DNA of 12,325 bases from Dyella_B sp035508675. GTDB taxonomy: Bacteria > Pseudomonadota > Gammaproteobacteria > Xanthomonadales > Rhodanobacteraceae. A program made the position numbers and the translations under genes. The stretch is taken from contig NZ_DATJMN010000131.1 of assembly GCF_035508675.1 (NCBI RefSeq), forward strand, positions 1-12,325, written 5' to 3'. The first letter of the stretch is position 1, and each line of letters opens with the position of its first letter. Under the pieces are notes generated by a model. The model was not told where the DNA came from. It made no database searches and saw only the letters and a program-made list of their open reading frames with translations. Below are positions 1-7,386 of the stretch, in pieces.

Positions 1-1745
1 AGCGTCTCATCGAAGCCTTCGCCCTGCTCGCCGACCGAATCCACCACAAACTGGACGATGAGTTTCCGGAACTAACCGACGCCTTGCTGAGTGTGCTCTA
101 CCCGCACTACCTGGCGCCGATTCCTTCGATGGCAGTGGTGCAACTGAATCCGGATACAAAAGAAAGCGCACTGGCCACGGGCTACACCGTCGCGCGCAAC
201 ACAGCCTTGCGCAGCCTGATCGCCAATGACGATCGCACCGCCTGCGAATACCGCACCGCGCACGACGTTACCTTGTGGCCGCTGGAACTGGTCGAGGCCA
301 AGTACTTTGAAACCCCGGCCGCCATCGCCGCGGCCAGCATCCCGATCCCGGCCGGCAAGACGGTGCGTGCCGGCTTGCGCCTGAAGTTCGTCATCACCGC
401 CGGTGCGCAAGCCAACATGCTGGCGCTGGACGAGCTGCCGATCTTCATCGCCGGCGCCGACGAACTGCCCAAGCGCCTGTACGAACAACTGCTCGGCAAC
501 GCGCAAGGCTTCGTGGTGCGCATGCCCAGCCCGAGCGGCATGCTGGTACAGCAGTTCGATGCCTCGGCCATCCGCGACAAGGGTTTTGCCGACGACGAAG
601 CCTTGCTGCCGTATTCCGACCGCTCCTTCAGCGGCTATCGCCTGCTACAGGAATACTTCGCCTGTCCGGAGCGTTTTCTGTTCGCCGTGTTCACCGGCTT
701 GCAGCAGGTGCTCGCGCGTTCGCAGGCCACCGAGTTCGATCTCACCGTCTTTTTCGACCGCAGCGTCAGCCGGCTGCACAACGCGGTCGACACCAGCAAT
801 TTCCGGTTGTTCTGCACGCCGGCCATCAACCTGTTTCCCCGCCGCGCGGACCGCATCCATCTGCAACAGGGCAAGGTGGAGTATCACGTGCTGGCCGACC
901 GCACGCGGCCGATGGATTTTGAAGTGCACAGCATGAGCCAGGTGGAGGGCTTCGGTGACCGGGCGGAACCCGAGCAACGCTTTCAGCCGTTCTATGGTTG
1001 CGACGAACGCGTCTGGCACAGCGGCAGCGCAGCCTTCTATAGCTTGCGCCGCGAGCCGCGCATGCTGTCGGCGCGGCAAAAATTGCAGGGGGCGCGTTCC
1101 AGCTACGTTGGCAGTGAGGTATTCATCTCGCTGGTGGACGCCAACGACGCACCGTACTCCACCCATCTGCGCCAGGTCGGCATGATGCTGATGTGCACCA
1201 ACCGCGACCTGCCGCTGCAGATGCCGGTGGGCAAGTCGCGCACCGATTTCACCTTGGAAACCGGCGCGCCGGTCGCTTCCATCCGCTGCGTGGCCGGCCC
1301 GACCAAGCCGCGCGCGCCTACAGCGAGCGGCGAAACCGCATGGCGCCTGCTCAGCCACCTGCAGCTCAACTACGTCTCGCTGCTGGGCGAAAGCGGTGAA
1401 GAGGGGGCGGCGGCATTGCGTGAAATGCTCACCTTGTACTGCGATGAATTCGACGCCAGCGCACGCCGCCAGATCGAAGGCGTCAAGGCGGTCGGCTGCC
1501 AATCCGTGGTCAGGCGCATTCCTATACCCGGACCGATCGCCTTCGGGCGCGGCCTGGAAATCACCTTGACCTGCGATGACGGCGCCTTCGAAGGAACGGG
1601 GGCGTTTCTGCTCGGTTCGGTGATGCAGCATTTCTTTGCGCGCTACGTCTCGGTGAATTCCTTCACCGAAACCGTCCTGCGCACCCTGGAACGCAACGAG
1701 GTGGCTCGATGGCCGGCCCGACTCGGCAAACGCCAGATCCTGTAG
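1..1745 (+). CDS. tssF: T6SS baseplate subunit TssF (5' end outside the window)
   Basis: TssF is a wedge protein of the T6SS baseplate. With TssG (two TssF per TssG) and TssK it forms the platform on which the tail tube and sheath are built, at the cytoplasmic face of the inner membrane. The reading frame is open from base 3, and the visible 580 residues begin with RLIEAFALLADRIHHKLDDE. This is followed by the family's characteristic N-terminal stretch FPELTDALL, VLYPHYLAPIPSM. A TTG at 84 lies inside this conserved stretch and cannot be the true start. The family is usually about 590-630 residues, so only some tens of residues are missing. The C-terminal part has the usual pattern VMQHFFARYVSVNSFTETVLRT. 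The gene overlaps tssG by 37 bases, as expected for co-translated baseplate genes. The family call rests on remembered family sequence and is strong. Confidence 0.96.
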   Translation, partial: RLIEAFALLADRIHHKLDDEFPELTDALLSVLYPHYLAPIPSMAVVQLNPDTKESALATGYTVARNTALRSLIANDDRTACEYRTAHDVTLWPLELVEAKYFETPAAIAAASIPIPAGKTVRAGLRLKFVITAGAQANMLALDELPIFIAGADELPKRLYEQLLGNAQGFVVRMPSPSGMLVQQFDASAIRDKGFADDEALLPYSDRSFSGYRLLQEYFACPERFLFAVFTGLQQVLARSQATEFDLTVFFDRSVSRLHNAVDTSNFRLFCTPAINLFPRRADRIHLQQGKVEYHVLADRTRPMDFEVHSMSQVEGFGDRAEPEQRFQPFYGCDERVWHSGSAAFYSLRREPRMLSARQKLQGARSSYVGSEVFISLVDANDAPYSTHLRQVGMMLMCTNRDLPLQMPVGKSRTDFTLETGAPVASIRCVAGPTKPRAPTASGETAWRLLSHLQLNYVSLLGESGEEGAAALREMLTLYCDEFDASARRQIEGVKAVGCQSVVRRIPIPGPIAFGRGLEITLTCDDGAFEGTGAFLLGSVMQHFFARYVSVNSFTETVLRTLERNEVARWPARLGKRQIL

Positions 1746-2731
1746 CGCTGGAAAACGCGCTGCGCGATCAGCCGGAGCTCTTCGAGTTCTTCGAGGCGCT
1801 GCGCTGGCTCGAATGCGCCTATCCCGATCGCCCCCGCTTTGGGCACTCCACCAAACCGTCGGAAGATCCCGTGCGCCTGTGCCAGACGCCGTCGTTGGCG
1901 TTTGCGCCGCGCACGGTGGATCGCTTCGAGCCGCAAGCCGATGGCAAGCCGCCGCGCATGTACGGCCTGTTCTTCGGTCTGTTCGGCCCCAACGCGCCGC
2001 TGCCGTTGCATCTGACCGAATACGCACTGGACCGCAAGCTCAACGCGCGCGACGACACCTTCATTGCCTTCGCGGACATCTTCCATCACCGCATGCTGAG
2101 TCTGTTCTATCGCGTGTGGGCCGATGCGCAGCCGACCATCCAGCTCGATCGCCCTGGCGAAGACCGCTTCAGCCTCTACATGGGCGCACTGGTGGGCTTG
2201 TCCACCGCCAACCTGCAAAGCCGCGATGCCTTGCCGGACCGCTACAAGCATTTCTTTGCCGGCCGTCTGCTGGCGCAAGCACGCAATGCGGAAGGTTTGA
2301 AACACCTGCTTGAGCATTTTTTCGCTATTCCCGTCAGCGTGATCGAGTTCACCACCGAGTGGATGCGTTTGCCGGATTCGGCGCATCTACGCCTGGGCCA
2401 ATCGCGCGATGTCGCCTGTCTGGGGTCCACCGCCGTGCTCGGCGAATACGTGTGGGGCGCGCAACAACGCTTCCGCCTGCGGCTGGGACCGCTGACGAAA
2501 GCGCAGTTCAACAACTTCCTGCCGGGCGGCGAAGCACTGCGCCAGTTGGTGGCGGCGGTGAAAACCTATGTTGGCGAGGAAAAAGCGTGGGACGTGCAAC
2601 TCGTGCTCAAGCACGACGAAGTACCGACCACGCGGGTGGGGCAAACCGGGCGGATGGGCCTGACCACGTGGCTGGGACAACCGCAGCGCAAGGCGGATAA
2701 CGATGATGTGGTGTTGAGGCCGGTGGGGTAG
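1709..2731 (+). CDS. tssG: T6SS baseplate subunit TssG
   Basis: TssG is the partner of TssF in the T6SS baseplate wedge and bridges two TssF copies to TssK. The protein has 340 residues, the normal length for the family. Its start fits: a GAGG ribosome-binding motif at 1698-1701 lies 7 bases before the ATG at 1709, inside the end of tssF. Family features include the N-terminal FEFFEALRWLE segment, then the GLFGPNAPLPLHLTEYA motif, and the FFAGRLLAQARNAEGL region followed by a C-terminal domain with GGEALRQLVAAVKTYVG. Neighbours tssF and clpV confirm the context. In a plain T6SS operon the next structural gene would follow closely. Here about 930 bases with a foreign-looking toxin-antidote cassette separate tssG from clpV. 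Confidence 0.96.
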   Translation: MAGPTRQTPDPVALENALRDQPELFEFFEALRWLECAYPDRPRFGHSTKPSEDPVRLCQTPSLAFAPRTVDRFEPQADGKPPRMYGLFFGLFGPNAPLPLHLTEYALDRKLNARDDTFIAFADIFHHRMLSLFYRVWADAQPTIQLDRPGEDRFSLYMGALVGLSTANLQSRDALPDRYKHFFAGRLLAQARNAEGLKHLLEHFFAIPVSVIEFTTEWMRLPDSAHLRLGQSRDVACLGSTAVLGEYVWGAQQRFRLRLGPLTKAQFNNFLPGGEALRQLVAAVKTYVGEEKAWDVQLVLKHDEVPTTRVGQTGRMGLTTWLGQPQRKADNDDVVLRPVG

Positions 2732-2749
2732 GGCAGGACGCCGCAGTTC

Positions 2750-2778
2750 GTAGGCTGGGATGAAATCCCAGCTGCTAC
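2750..2778. repeat. REP-like palindromic hairpin, left side of the toxin-antidote cassette
   Basis: A perfect 8-bp stem, GCTGGGAT (2754-2761) with ATCCCAGC (2765-2772), closes a three-base GAA loop. The outer GTAG (2750-2753) can also pair with CTAC (2775-2778) across a two-base bulge. The GTAG head next to a short hairpin is the layout of bacterial REP elements, which are dispersed in many copies and spread by TnpA-REP transposases. Related copies lie at 3522-3542 (same orientation, 3 mismatches in 21 bases) and 3562-3585 (inverted). It has no T-run, so it is not a classical terminator, though it could slow RNA decay or transcription. Confidence 0.8.
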
Positions 2779-2837
2779 ATCCCCGCCTGCGGATATGGAT
2801 TGGAAACGTATCGGTAACGAAACGGAAAGGAGATCGT

Positions 2838-3290
2838 ATGTCAACGTGTCCAGCAGATCTTTGGCGAGCAGCTCATTCGAGCGACTTTCCAAATGGCCCA
2901 ATCATCGATGGCGAACCCGCCGAGGGCATTCTCTATCCGACTTTTGAGCACAAACTGATCGGCACTCTTCCCAATGGGAAACCCAAATACCGTAAGCCTG
3001 ATATCAAGATCAGCGATGACGATGGGAAGGTTCGACCAGGTGCGGGGACTTCTTTGTTCGATAAAGAGAAGGTCTTCCGGGGAAAGGCCTGGCGCTCCTT
3101 TCATATACCAAAAGACACGCTTGTAGATCCGAATTTGTCCATTACAGGTCCGGACTACAACGAAGTCTTCGACGCTAACCATTATCAGATAGAGCCAGCC
3201 AAGCCGATGTTCCCCGACGTATACAAGGGAGCGTTGGACAACTTCGCCAGAGCTGCCCTGGCGAAAGCGTACGAACTAGCGCGCAGTTAA
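2838..3290 (+). CDS. tse2: Tse2-like T6SS effector toxin
   Basis: Probable homologue of Tse2, the cytoplasm-acting toxin delivered by the H1-T6SS of Pseudomonas aeruginosa, whose fold resembles ADP-ribosyltransferase toxins. The protein is 150 residues (Tse2 is about 158). It matches remembered Tse2 sequence along its length: YPTF near residue 33, KPDI near 53, GTSLFD (70-75, Tse2 GTSVFD), the HYQIEPAKPMF block (115-125, Tse2 HYTIMPAKPMY) and LDNFARA (133-139, Tse2 LDNFVRN). It has no signal peptide or membrane segment, as expected for a cytosolic toxin. The ATG at 2838 was chosen because AAAGGAG (2825-2831) precedes it. An in-frame ATG at 2760 lies inside the REP hairpin and is unlikely. GC is about 51% by hand count over 2881-3180, well below clpV, which suggests acquisition by transfer. 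The antidote gene follows after 10 bases. Confidence 0.83.
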   Translation: MSTCPADLWRAAHSSDFPNGPIIDGEPAEGILYPTFEHKLIGTLPNGKPKYRKPDIKISDDDGKVRPGAGTSLFDKEKVFRGKAWRSFHIPKDTLVDPNLSITGPDYNEVFDANHYQIEPAKPMFPDVYKGALDNFARAALAKAYELARS

Positions 3291-3300
3291 AGGTCGAGTC

Positions 3301-3522
3301 ATGGCAATAAGCGTTCACACACTTACGATGTGCGTCCTTGCGGTCGATGCGAAGGTCAAAGCGCTGCAGGAGCAGATCGAGGTTGCAGAGGATCCAGAGA
3401 TCTCTCATCTGGAGGAGGAGTTGCTTTCTTACTCCAAGGCAAAAATGGAGCTGAAGCGACTCTACATCGAGGAGCAGAAGACCTCGAAGAATCTGCTTCC
3501 TTACGAAGACATTCTGGAGTGA
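3301..3522 (+). CDS. tsi2: Tsi2-like immunity protein (antidote of the Tse2-like toxin)
   Basis: Small, charged, helical protein of 73 residues that fits Tsi2, the immunity protein that binds and neutralises Tse2 in the producing cell (Tsi2 is 77 residues). The pattern matches remembered Tsi2: HTL at 6-8, a helix with VDAKVKALQEQ (Tsi2 VAARTRELDAQ), an acidic helix LEEELLSYSKAKMELKRLY (Tsi2 LEQLLVGYDLAADDLKNAY) and the C-terminal LLPYEDILE (65-73, Tsi2 LPPYDRLIE). The ATG at 3301 follows the toxin stop after 10 bases, with an AAGG motif overlapping the end of the toxin gene, so the two are surely co-transcribed. GC is about 52% by hand count, like the toxin gene. The stop codon TGA (3520-3522) is formed at the very edge of a REP-like hairpin. 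Confidence 0.83.
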   Translation: MAISVHTLTMCVLAVDAKVKALQEQIEVAEDPEISHLEEELLSYSKAKMELKRLYIEEQKTSKNLLPYEDILE

Positions 3523-3543
3523 GGCTGGAATGCAATCCCGGCC
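3522..3543. repeat. REP-like hairpin overlapping the tsi2 stop codon
   Basis: Bases 3522-3542 match the left REP-like element (2752-2772) in the same orientation with three mismatches in 21. The stem GGCTGG (3523-3528) pairs with CCGGCC (3538-3543), using one G-T pair. The first base of the match is the last base of the tsi2 TGA. Together with the inverted copy at 3562-3585 it forms a head-to-head pair like those in BIME clusters. Confidence 0.65.
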
Positions 3544-3561
3544 GCCCAATGGATACCTGCT

Positions 3562-3585
3562 GCTGGGATTACCATCCCAGCCTAC
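3562..3585. repeat. Inverted REP-like hairpin upstream of clpV
   Basis: A perfect 8-bp stem, GCTGGGAT (3562-3569) with ATCCCAGC (3574-3581), closes a TACC loop and is followed by CTAC (3582-3585). On the complementary strand it reads GTAG then GCTGGGATGG, so it is the left element at 2750-2772 in inverted orientation, with only the loop changed. The toxin-antidote cassette is thus bracketed by inverted copies. There is no T-tract. Confidence 0.78.
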
Positions 3586-3657
3586 AAATGAAGAGAAGTC
3601 AGTGAGCTGGTTGGACCTCGCGCGTTGCGAGTATCAAAAATTTCAGGGGTAGTCGTC

Positions 3658-6393
3658 ATGGCAGAAATCAGTCGCAGTGCACTGTTCGGCAAGCTCAACA
3701 AATTGGCCTATCGCGGCATCGAGAGCGCCACGGTGTTCTGCAAGCTCCGGGGCAACCCGTACGTCGAGCTGGTGCATTGGATCCATCAGATCCTGCAGCT
3801 GCAGGACTCGGACCTGCACCGCATCGTCAAGCAGTTCAACCTCAATCCGTCCAACCTCGCGCGCGACGTTACCGATGCATTGGATCGCCTGCCGCGCGGT
3901 TCAAGCAGCATTTCCGACCTCTCCGCCGACGTGGAGGAAACCGTCGAGCGCGCCTGGGTATTCGCCACGCTGATGTTCGGCGAAGCGCAGGTGCGCACCG
4001 GTTATCTCATCTTCGGGGCGCTACGCACGCGCAACCTGCGCAACAGCTTGCTCAACATCTCCAAGGAATTCGAGAAGGTCAAGCCGGAGATGCTGGCGGA
4101 GAAATTCGCCGAAGTGGTCAGCGGCTCGCCGGAAGACGGGCAAAACGCCAACGATGGCTTCCGCCTCGGCAGTGCTGCCGCACCGGGTGAGGCCAGCGGC
4201 GCGATGCCGCCCGCGCAAATGGGCAAGCAGGAAGCGCTGCGCCAGTTCACCGTCGACCTGACCGAACAGGCGCGCAACGGCAAGATCGATCCCATCGTCG
4301 GCCGTGACGAAGAAATCCGCCAGGTGGTCGACATCCTGATGCGCCGCCGCCAGAACAACCCGATGCTGGTCGGCGAAGCCGGCGTGGGCAAGACCGCCGT
4401 GGTGGAAGGCTTCGCCTTGCGCATCGCCATCGGCGACGTGCCGCCACAACTCAAGGATGTCGAGCTGCGCACGCTCGATGTCGGCTTGTTGCAGGCCGGC
4501 GCCAGCATGAAAGGCGAATTCGAAAACCGCCTGCGCCAGGTGATCGAAGAGGTGCAGTCCTCGCCCAAGCCGATCATTCTGTTTATCGACGAAGCACACA
4601 CCTTGGTCGGTGCAGGCGGCGCAGCGGGCACCGGCGATGCGGCCAACCTGCTCAAGCCCGCGCTGGCACGCGGCAACCTGCGTACGGTCGGCGCTACCAC
4701 CTGGGCCGAATACAAAAAGCACATCGAAAAGGATCCCGCACTCACCCGCCGCTTCCAGACCGTGCAGGTGGACGAGCCCAGCGAAGAGAAGGGCATCCTG
4801 ATGATGCGCGGCGTCGCCAGCGTGATGGAAAAACACCATCGCGTGCAGATTCTCGACGAAGCGCTGGAAGCCGCGGTGAAACTGTCGCATCGCTACATCC
4901 CCGCACGCCAACTGCCGGACAAGGCCGTGAGCCTGCTCGACACCGCTTGCGCACGCGTCGCCATCAGCCAGCATGCCGTGCCGCCGGAAGTCGACGATAC
5001 GCGCAAGCGCATCCAGGCGCTGGAAACGGAACTGGCGATCATCGCCCGCGAGAAGACCGTCGGCGTGAACGTGGCCGAGCGCGAAGCCGTCGCCAGCGAG
5101 AAACTTGCTGCGCAAAAAGCGCGGCTGGAGACACTCGAAGCCAACTGGCAAGCCGAGAAAGCGCTGGTCGAACAGATTCTCGCCATCCGCGCCCGATTGC
5201 GCGGCGACCACTCGCCGGTGGAAGGCACCGGCAGCAAGCTGGAAAAAGCCGCCGCCGCCGAAGTGCAAGGCGAGAACGTGCCGCAGGAACTCAGCGACGC
5301 GGAACGCGCCGCATTGCTTGAGCAATTGCATGGCTTGCAGGCCCAGCTCAGCGAGCTGCAAGGCGAGCATCCGCTGATCCTGCCCACCGTCGACTACACC
5401 GCCGTCGGTTCCGTCGTCGCCGACTGGACCGGCATCCCGGTTGGTCGCATGGTGAAGAGCGAACTGGAAACCGTCATGAACCTGGCCAAGCTCATGGGCC
5501 AGCGCGTGATCGGCCAGGACCACGCGATGGAAATGATCGCCAAGCGCATCCAGACCTCGCGCGCCGGCCTCGACAACCCCAACAAGCCGATCGGCGTCTT
5601 CATGCTCGCCGGCACTTCCGGCGTCGGCAAGACCGAAACTGCGCTGGCGTTGGCAGAGGCCCTCTACGGTGGCGAGCAAAACCTCATCACCATCAACATG
5701 AGCGAATTCCAGGAAGCGCACACCGTTTCCACGCTCAAAGGCGCACCTCCCGGCTACGTCGGCTACGGCGAAGGCGGCGTACTCACCGAAGCCGTGCGCC
5801 GCAAACCGTACAGCGTGGTGCTGCTGGACGAAGTGGAAAAAGCGCACCCCGACGTGCACGAAATCTTCTTCCAGGTGTTCGACAAGGGCGTGATGGAGGA
5901 CGGCGAGGGCCGCCAGATCGATTTCAAGAACACCCTGATCCTTCTCACCACCAACGCCGGCACTGACCTGATCGCCAGCCTGTGCAAGGACCCGGAGCTG
6001 ATGCCCGACCACGAAGGCATGGCCAAGGCCTTGCGCGAACCGCTGCTGAAAATCTTCCCGCCCGCGTTGCTGGGACGCCTGGTGACGATCCCGTATTACC
6101 CGCTGAGCGAGCAGATGCTGGGCGAGATCGTGAAACTGCAGCTTGGTCGCATCAAGAAGCGCATCGAGGCACGCTACAAGATTCCGTTCGAGTACGACGA
6201 TGACGTGGTGAAACTGGTAGTGAGCCGTTGCACCGAGAGCGAATCGGGCGGGCGCATGATCGACGCGATTTTGACCAACACGATGTTGCCGGACGTCAGT
6301 CGTGAGTTCCTGCTACGGATGATCGATGGCAAAGCACTGGCGGGCGTCAACGTAGGCGTGAATGGGCAGGATTTCCAATACGGGTTTGCATGA
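3658..6393 (+). CDS. clpV: T6SS sheath-recycling AAA+ ATPase ClpV (TssH)
   Basis: ClpV is a Hsp100/ClpB-type hexameric ATPase that unfolds the contracted TssB-TssC sheath so its subunits can be reused. The protein has 911 residues. The order is: ClpV-type N domain with FGKLNKLAYRGIESATVFC; first AAA+ domain with Walker A GEAGVGKT (239-246) and Walker B FIDEAH (D311, E312); a coiled-coil middle domain around residues 450-600; and a second AAA+ domain with Walker A GTSGVGKT (652-659) and Walker B LLDEVEKAHPD (D724, E725). All four ATPase motifs are intact. Start ATG 3658 has AGGGG (3645-3649) 8 bases upstream. A TTG at 3625 in frame is less likely because MAEISRSALF is the usual beginning. It is the last structural T6SS gene in the window, and a strong GC hairpin follows. 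Confidence 0.98.
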   Translation: MAEISRSALFGKLNKLAYRGIESATVFCKLRGNPYVELVHWIHQILQLQDSDLHRIVKQFNLNPSNLARDVTDALDRLPRGSSSISDLSADVEETVERAWVFATLMFGEAQVRTGYLIFGALRTRNLRNSLLNISKEFEKVKPEMLAEKFAEVVSGSPEDGQNANDGFRLGSAAAPGEASGAMPPAQMGKQEALRQFTVDLTEQARNGKIDPIVGRDEEIRQVVDILMRRRQNNPMLVGEAGVGKTAVVEGFALRIAIGDVPPQLKDVELRTLDVGLLQAGASMKGEFENRLRQVIEEVQSSPKPIILFIDEAHTLVGAGGAAGTGDAANLLKPALARGNLRTVGATTWAEYKKHIEKDPALTRRFQTVQVDEPSEEKGILMMRGVASVMEKHHRVQILDEALEAAVKLSHRYIPARQLPDKAVSLLDTACARVAISQHAVPPEVDDTRKRIQALETELAIIAREKTVGVNVAEREAVASEKLAAQKARLETLEANWQAEKALVEQILAIRARLRGDHSPVEGTGSKLEKAAAAEVQGENVPQELSDAERAALLEQLHGLQAQLSELQGEHPLILPTVDYTAVGSVVADWTGIPVGRMVKSELETVMNLAKLMGQRVIGQDHAMEMIAKRIQTSRAGLDNPNKPIGVFMLAGTSGVGKTETALALAEALYGGEQNLITINMSEFQEAHTVSTLKGAPPGYVGYGEGGVLTEAVRRKPYSVVLLDEVEKAHPDVHEIFFQVFDKGVMEDGEGRQIDFKNTLILLTTNAGTDLIASLCKDPELMPDHEGMAKALREPLLKIFPPALLGRLVTIPYYPLSEQMLGEIVKLQLGRIKKRIEARYKIPFEYDDDVVKLVVSRCTESESGGRMIDAILTNTMLPDVSREFLLRMIDGKALAGVNVGVNGQDFQYGFA

Positions 6394-6411
6394 GTCGACG
6401 TCAGGACAGTC

Positions 6412-6437
6412 AGGCCGGGCGGGGTGTCGCCCGGCTT
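6412..6437 (+). terminator. GC-rich hairpin after clpV, possible transcription terminator
   Basis: Perfect 8-bp stem GCCGGGCG (6414-6421) with CGCCCGGC (6428-6435) and a six-base loop, extended by weaker A-T and G-T pairs. It lies about 20 bases after the clpV stop and before an unrelated gene, a sensible place for a terminator of the T6SS structural operon. It lacks a proper T-run (only TT), so it may act as a partial terminator or an RNA-stabilising hairpin. Confidence 0.5.
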
Positions 6438-6469
6438 GCGATAAAAGAACTTAAACGGGAATCCTGAGT

Positions 6470-7204
6470 ATGTTCAACGGCAATGGCCTGATCGTGAACC
6501 CCAATAATCCGCGGCCTGCGCAGCCTGCGGGTGACCCCTATGGGCAGGCATATACGCCGCAAGTGCGATTCGACAGCCTGCGCGATCGAAATCGGCGCAA
6601 CTTCAACATCGGCCAACCGAACGGCGGTATGCCGGCGATGACGGTTGATCTGGCATGCCATCACGTGATCGGGTGGGACATTCTTTGGGGTTTCTGGAAT
6701 CGGCTGATCAGCGATGAAGCATTCGAACTGGCGCGCAAGCACCTGGCGCTGTTCGGTGTCCCGCAGACAGCTACCAAGAACATGGCCAAAGACATGGGCA
6801 AAGGGACTTGGGCCGATCAATGGGGCTGCGAGGCGAAGATGTGCTGGAAGCCCAACAATATCGTGCGCGGACCCAATGACCGCTCGGACGATCCCAATAT
6901 CAATCCCGAGCTGGAGAACAAGATAGATTTCAAGATGGTCAGTGATTCGGTATACAAGGGCCGGCTGCCTTTGCTGTGCGAAACCGGGCGCTACATGGTC
7001 CGCTTTATCACCGACGGCACTGTCACGTACGCCGAGAAGGCAATCGATTACCTGCATTCCATCCGGGCAGCAAAAATCATGGAGTGGAGCGAGGATTTGT
7101 GGGTGGTCGATGAGACGTTTCCCGGTTACTCGAACACGCCGGCCATCGGTGGCGGCTTCGCCGTGGTCAGGCCGACCTGGAAGATTCATGCAAGCAGGAC
7201 ATAG
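6470..7204 (+). CDS. Putative T6SS effector with HNH/His-Me-like nuclease motifs
   Basis: A 244-residue protein without signal peptide or membrane segment. The first 50 residues are rich in Asn, Pro and Arg and look disordered. The core has CHHVIGWDILWGFWN with a His pair at 64-65, and about 60 residues later WKPNNIVRGP (126-135) followed by RSDDP (138-142). A His pair at the end of a strand, an intervening helix and a later W-x-P-x-N motif recall the HHH/AHH-type HNH toxins of polymorphic toxin systems. I infer a nucleic-acid-cleaving effector, but the third metal ligand is not obvious. It follows clpV after 76 bases and a hairpin. The start is ATG 6470, with a weak GGGA (6457-6460) upstream. 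No immunity-sized gene follows within the 182-base gap. It could also be an accessory protein of the secretion system. Confidence 0.45.
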   Translation: MFNGNGLIVNPNNPRPAQPAGDPYGQAYTPQVRFDSLRDRNRRNFNIGQPNGGMPAMTVDLACHHVIGWDILWGFWNRLISDEAFELARKHLALFGVPQTATKNMAKDMGKGTWADQWGCEAKMCWKPNNIVRGPNDRSDDPNINPELENKIDFKMVSDSVYKGRLPLLCETGRYMVRFITDGTVTYAEKAIDYLHSIRAAKIMEWSEDLWVVDETFPGYSNTPAIGGGFAVVRPTWKIHASRT

Positions 7205-7386
7205 TGGCGATAAGGAAGCGAAGGGCAACGGCCAAGGATCTTTTTGCCTGTAGTTGTGCAAAAGAAAGGAATCTGTCGCTCTGTTCACCGTGGGCCGAAG
7301 GAAGTTCGCACCGCCCACTGTTTCGGTTTTCTTCCCGTGAAGCGATACGGGCCTGAAGCAGTTTGTCCGGACAACGAGGTGAAAAT

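Noticed and set aside
645..2027. A 460-codon minus-strand open frame opposite tssF and tssG
   Set aside because: It spans the junction of two well-recognised genes and is rich in Arg, Ala and Gln, as typical for a shadow frame.
2760..2838. Earlier ATG start at 2760 for the Tse2-like gene
   Set aside because: It would place the N-terminus inside the REP-like hairpin and has no good ribosome binding site, while AAAGGAG precedes the ATG at 2838.
3625..3657. TTG start at 3625 adding 11 residues to ClpV
   Set aside because: MAEISRSALF is the normal ClpV beginning, and AGGGG is correctly spaced for the ATG at 3658.
4021..6012. A 663-codon open frame on the minus strand opposite clpV
   Set aside because: It lies wholly inside clpV, which has all its catalytic motifs. 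Long antisense frames are expected opposite GC-rich genes, and its translation is low-complexity His/Gln/Ala-rich text with no family features.
6410..7318. A 302-codon minus-strand open frame covering the first effector-like gene
   Set aside because: The plus-strand frame has a sensible start, motif pairs and the same direction as all neighbours. The antisense frame has no recognisable motif and would begin inside a spacer.
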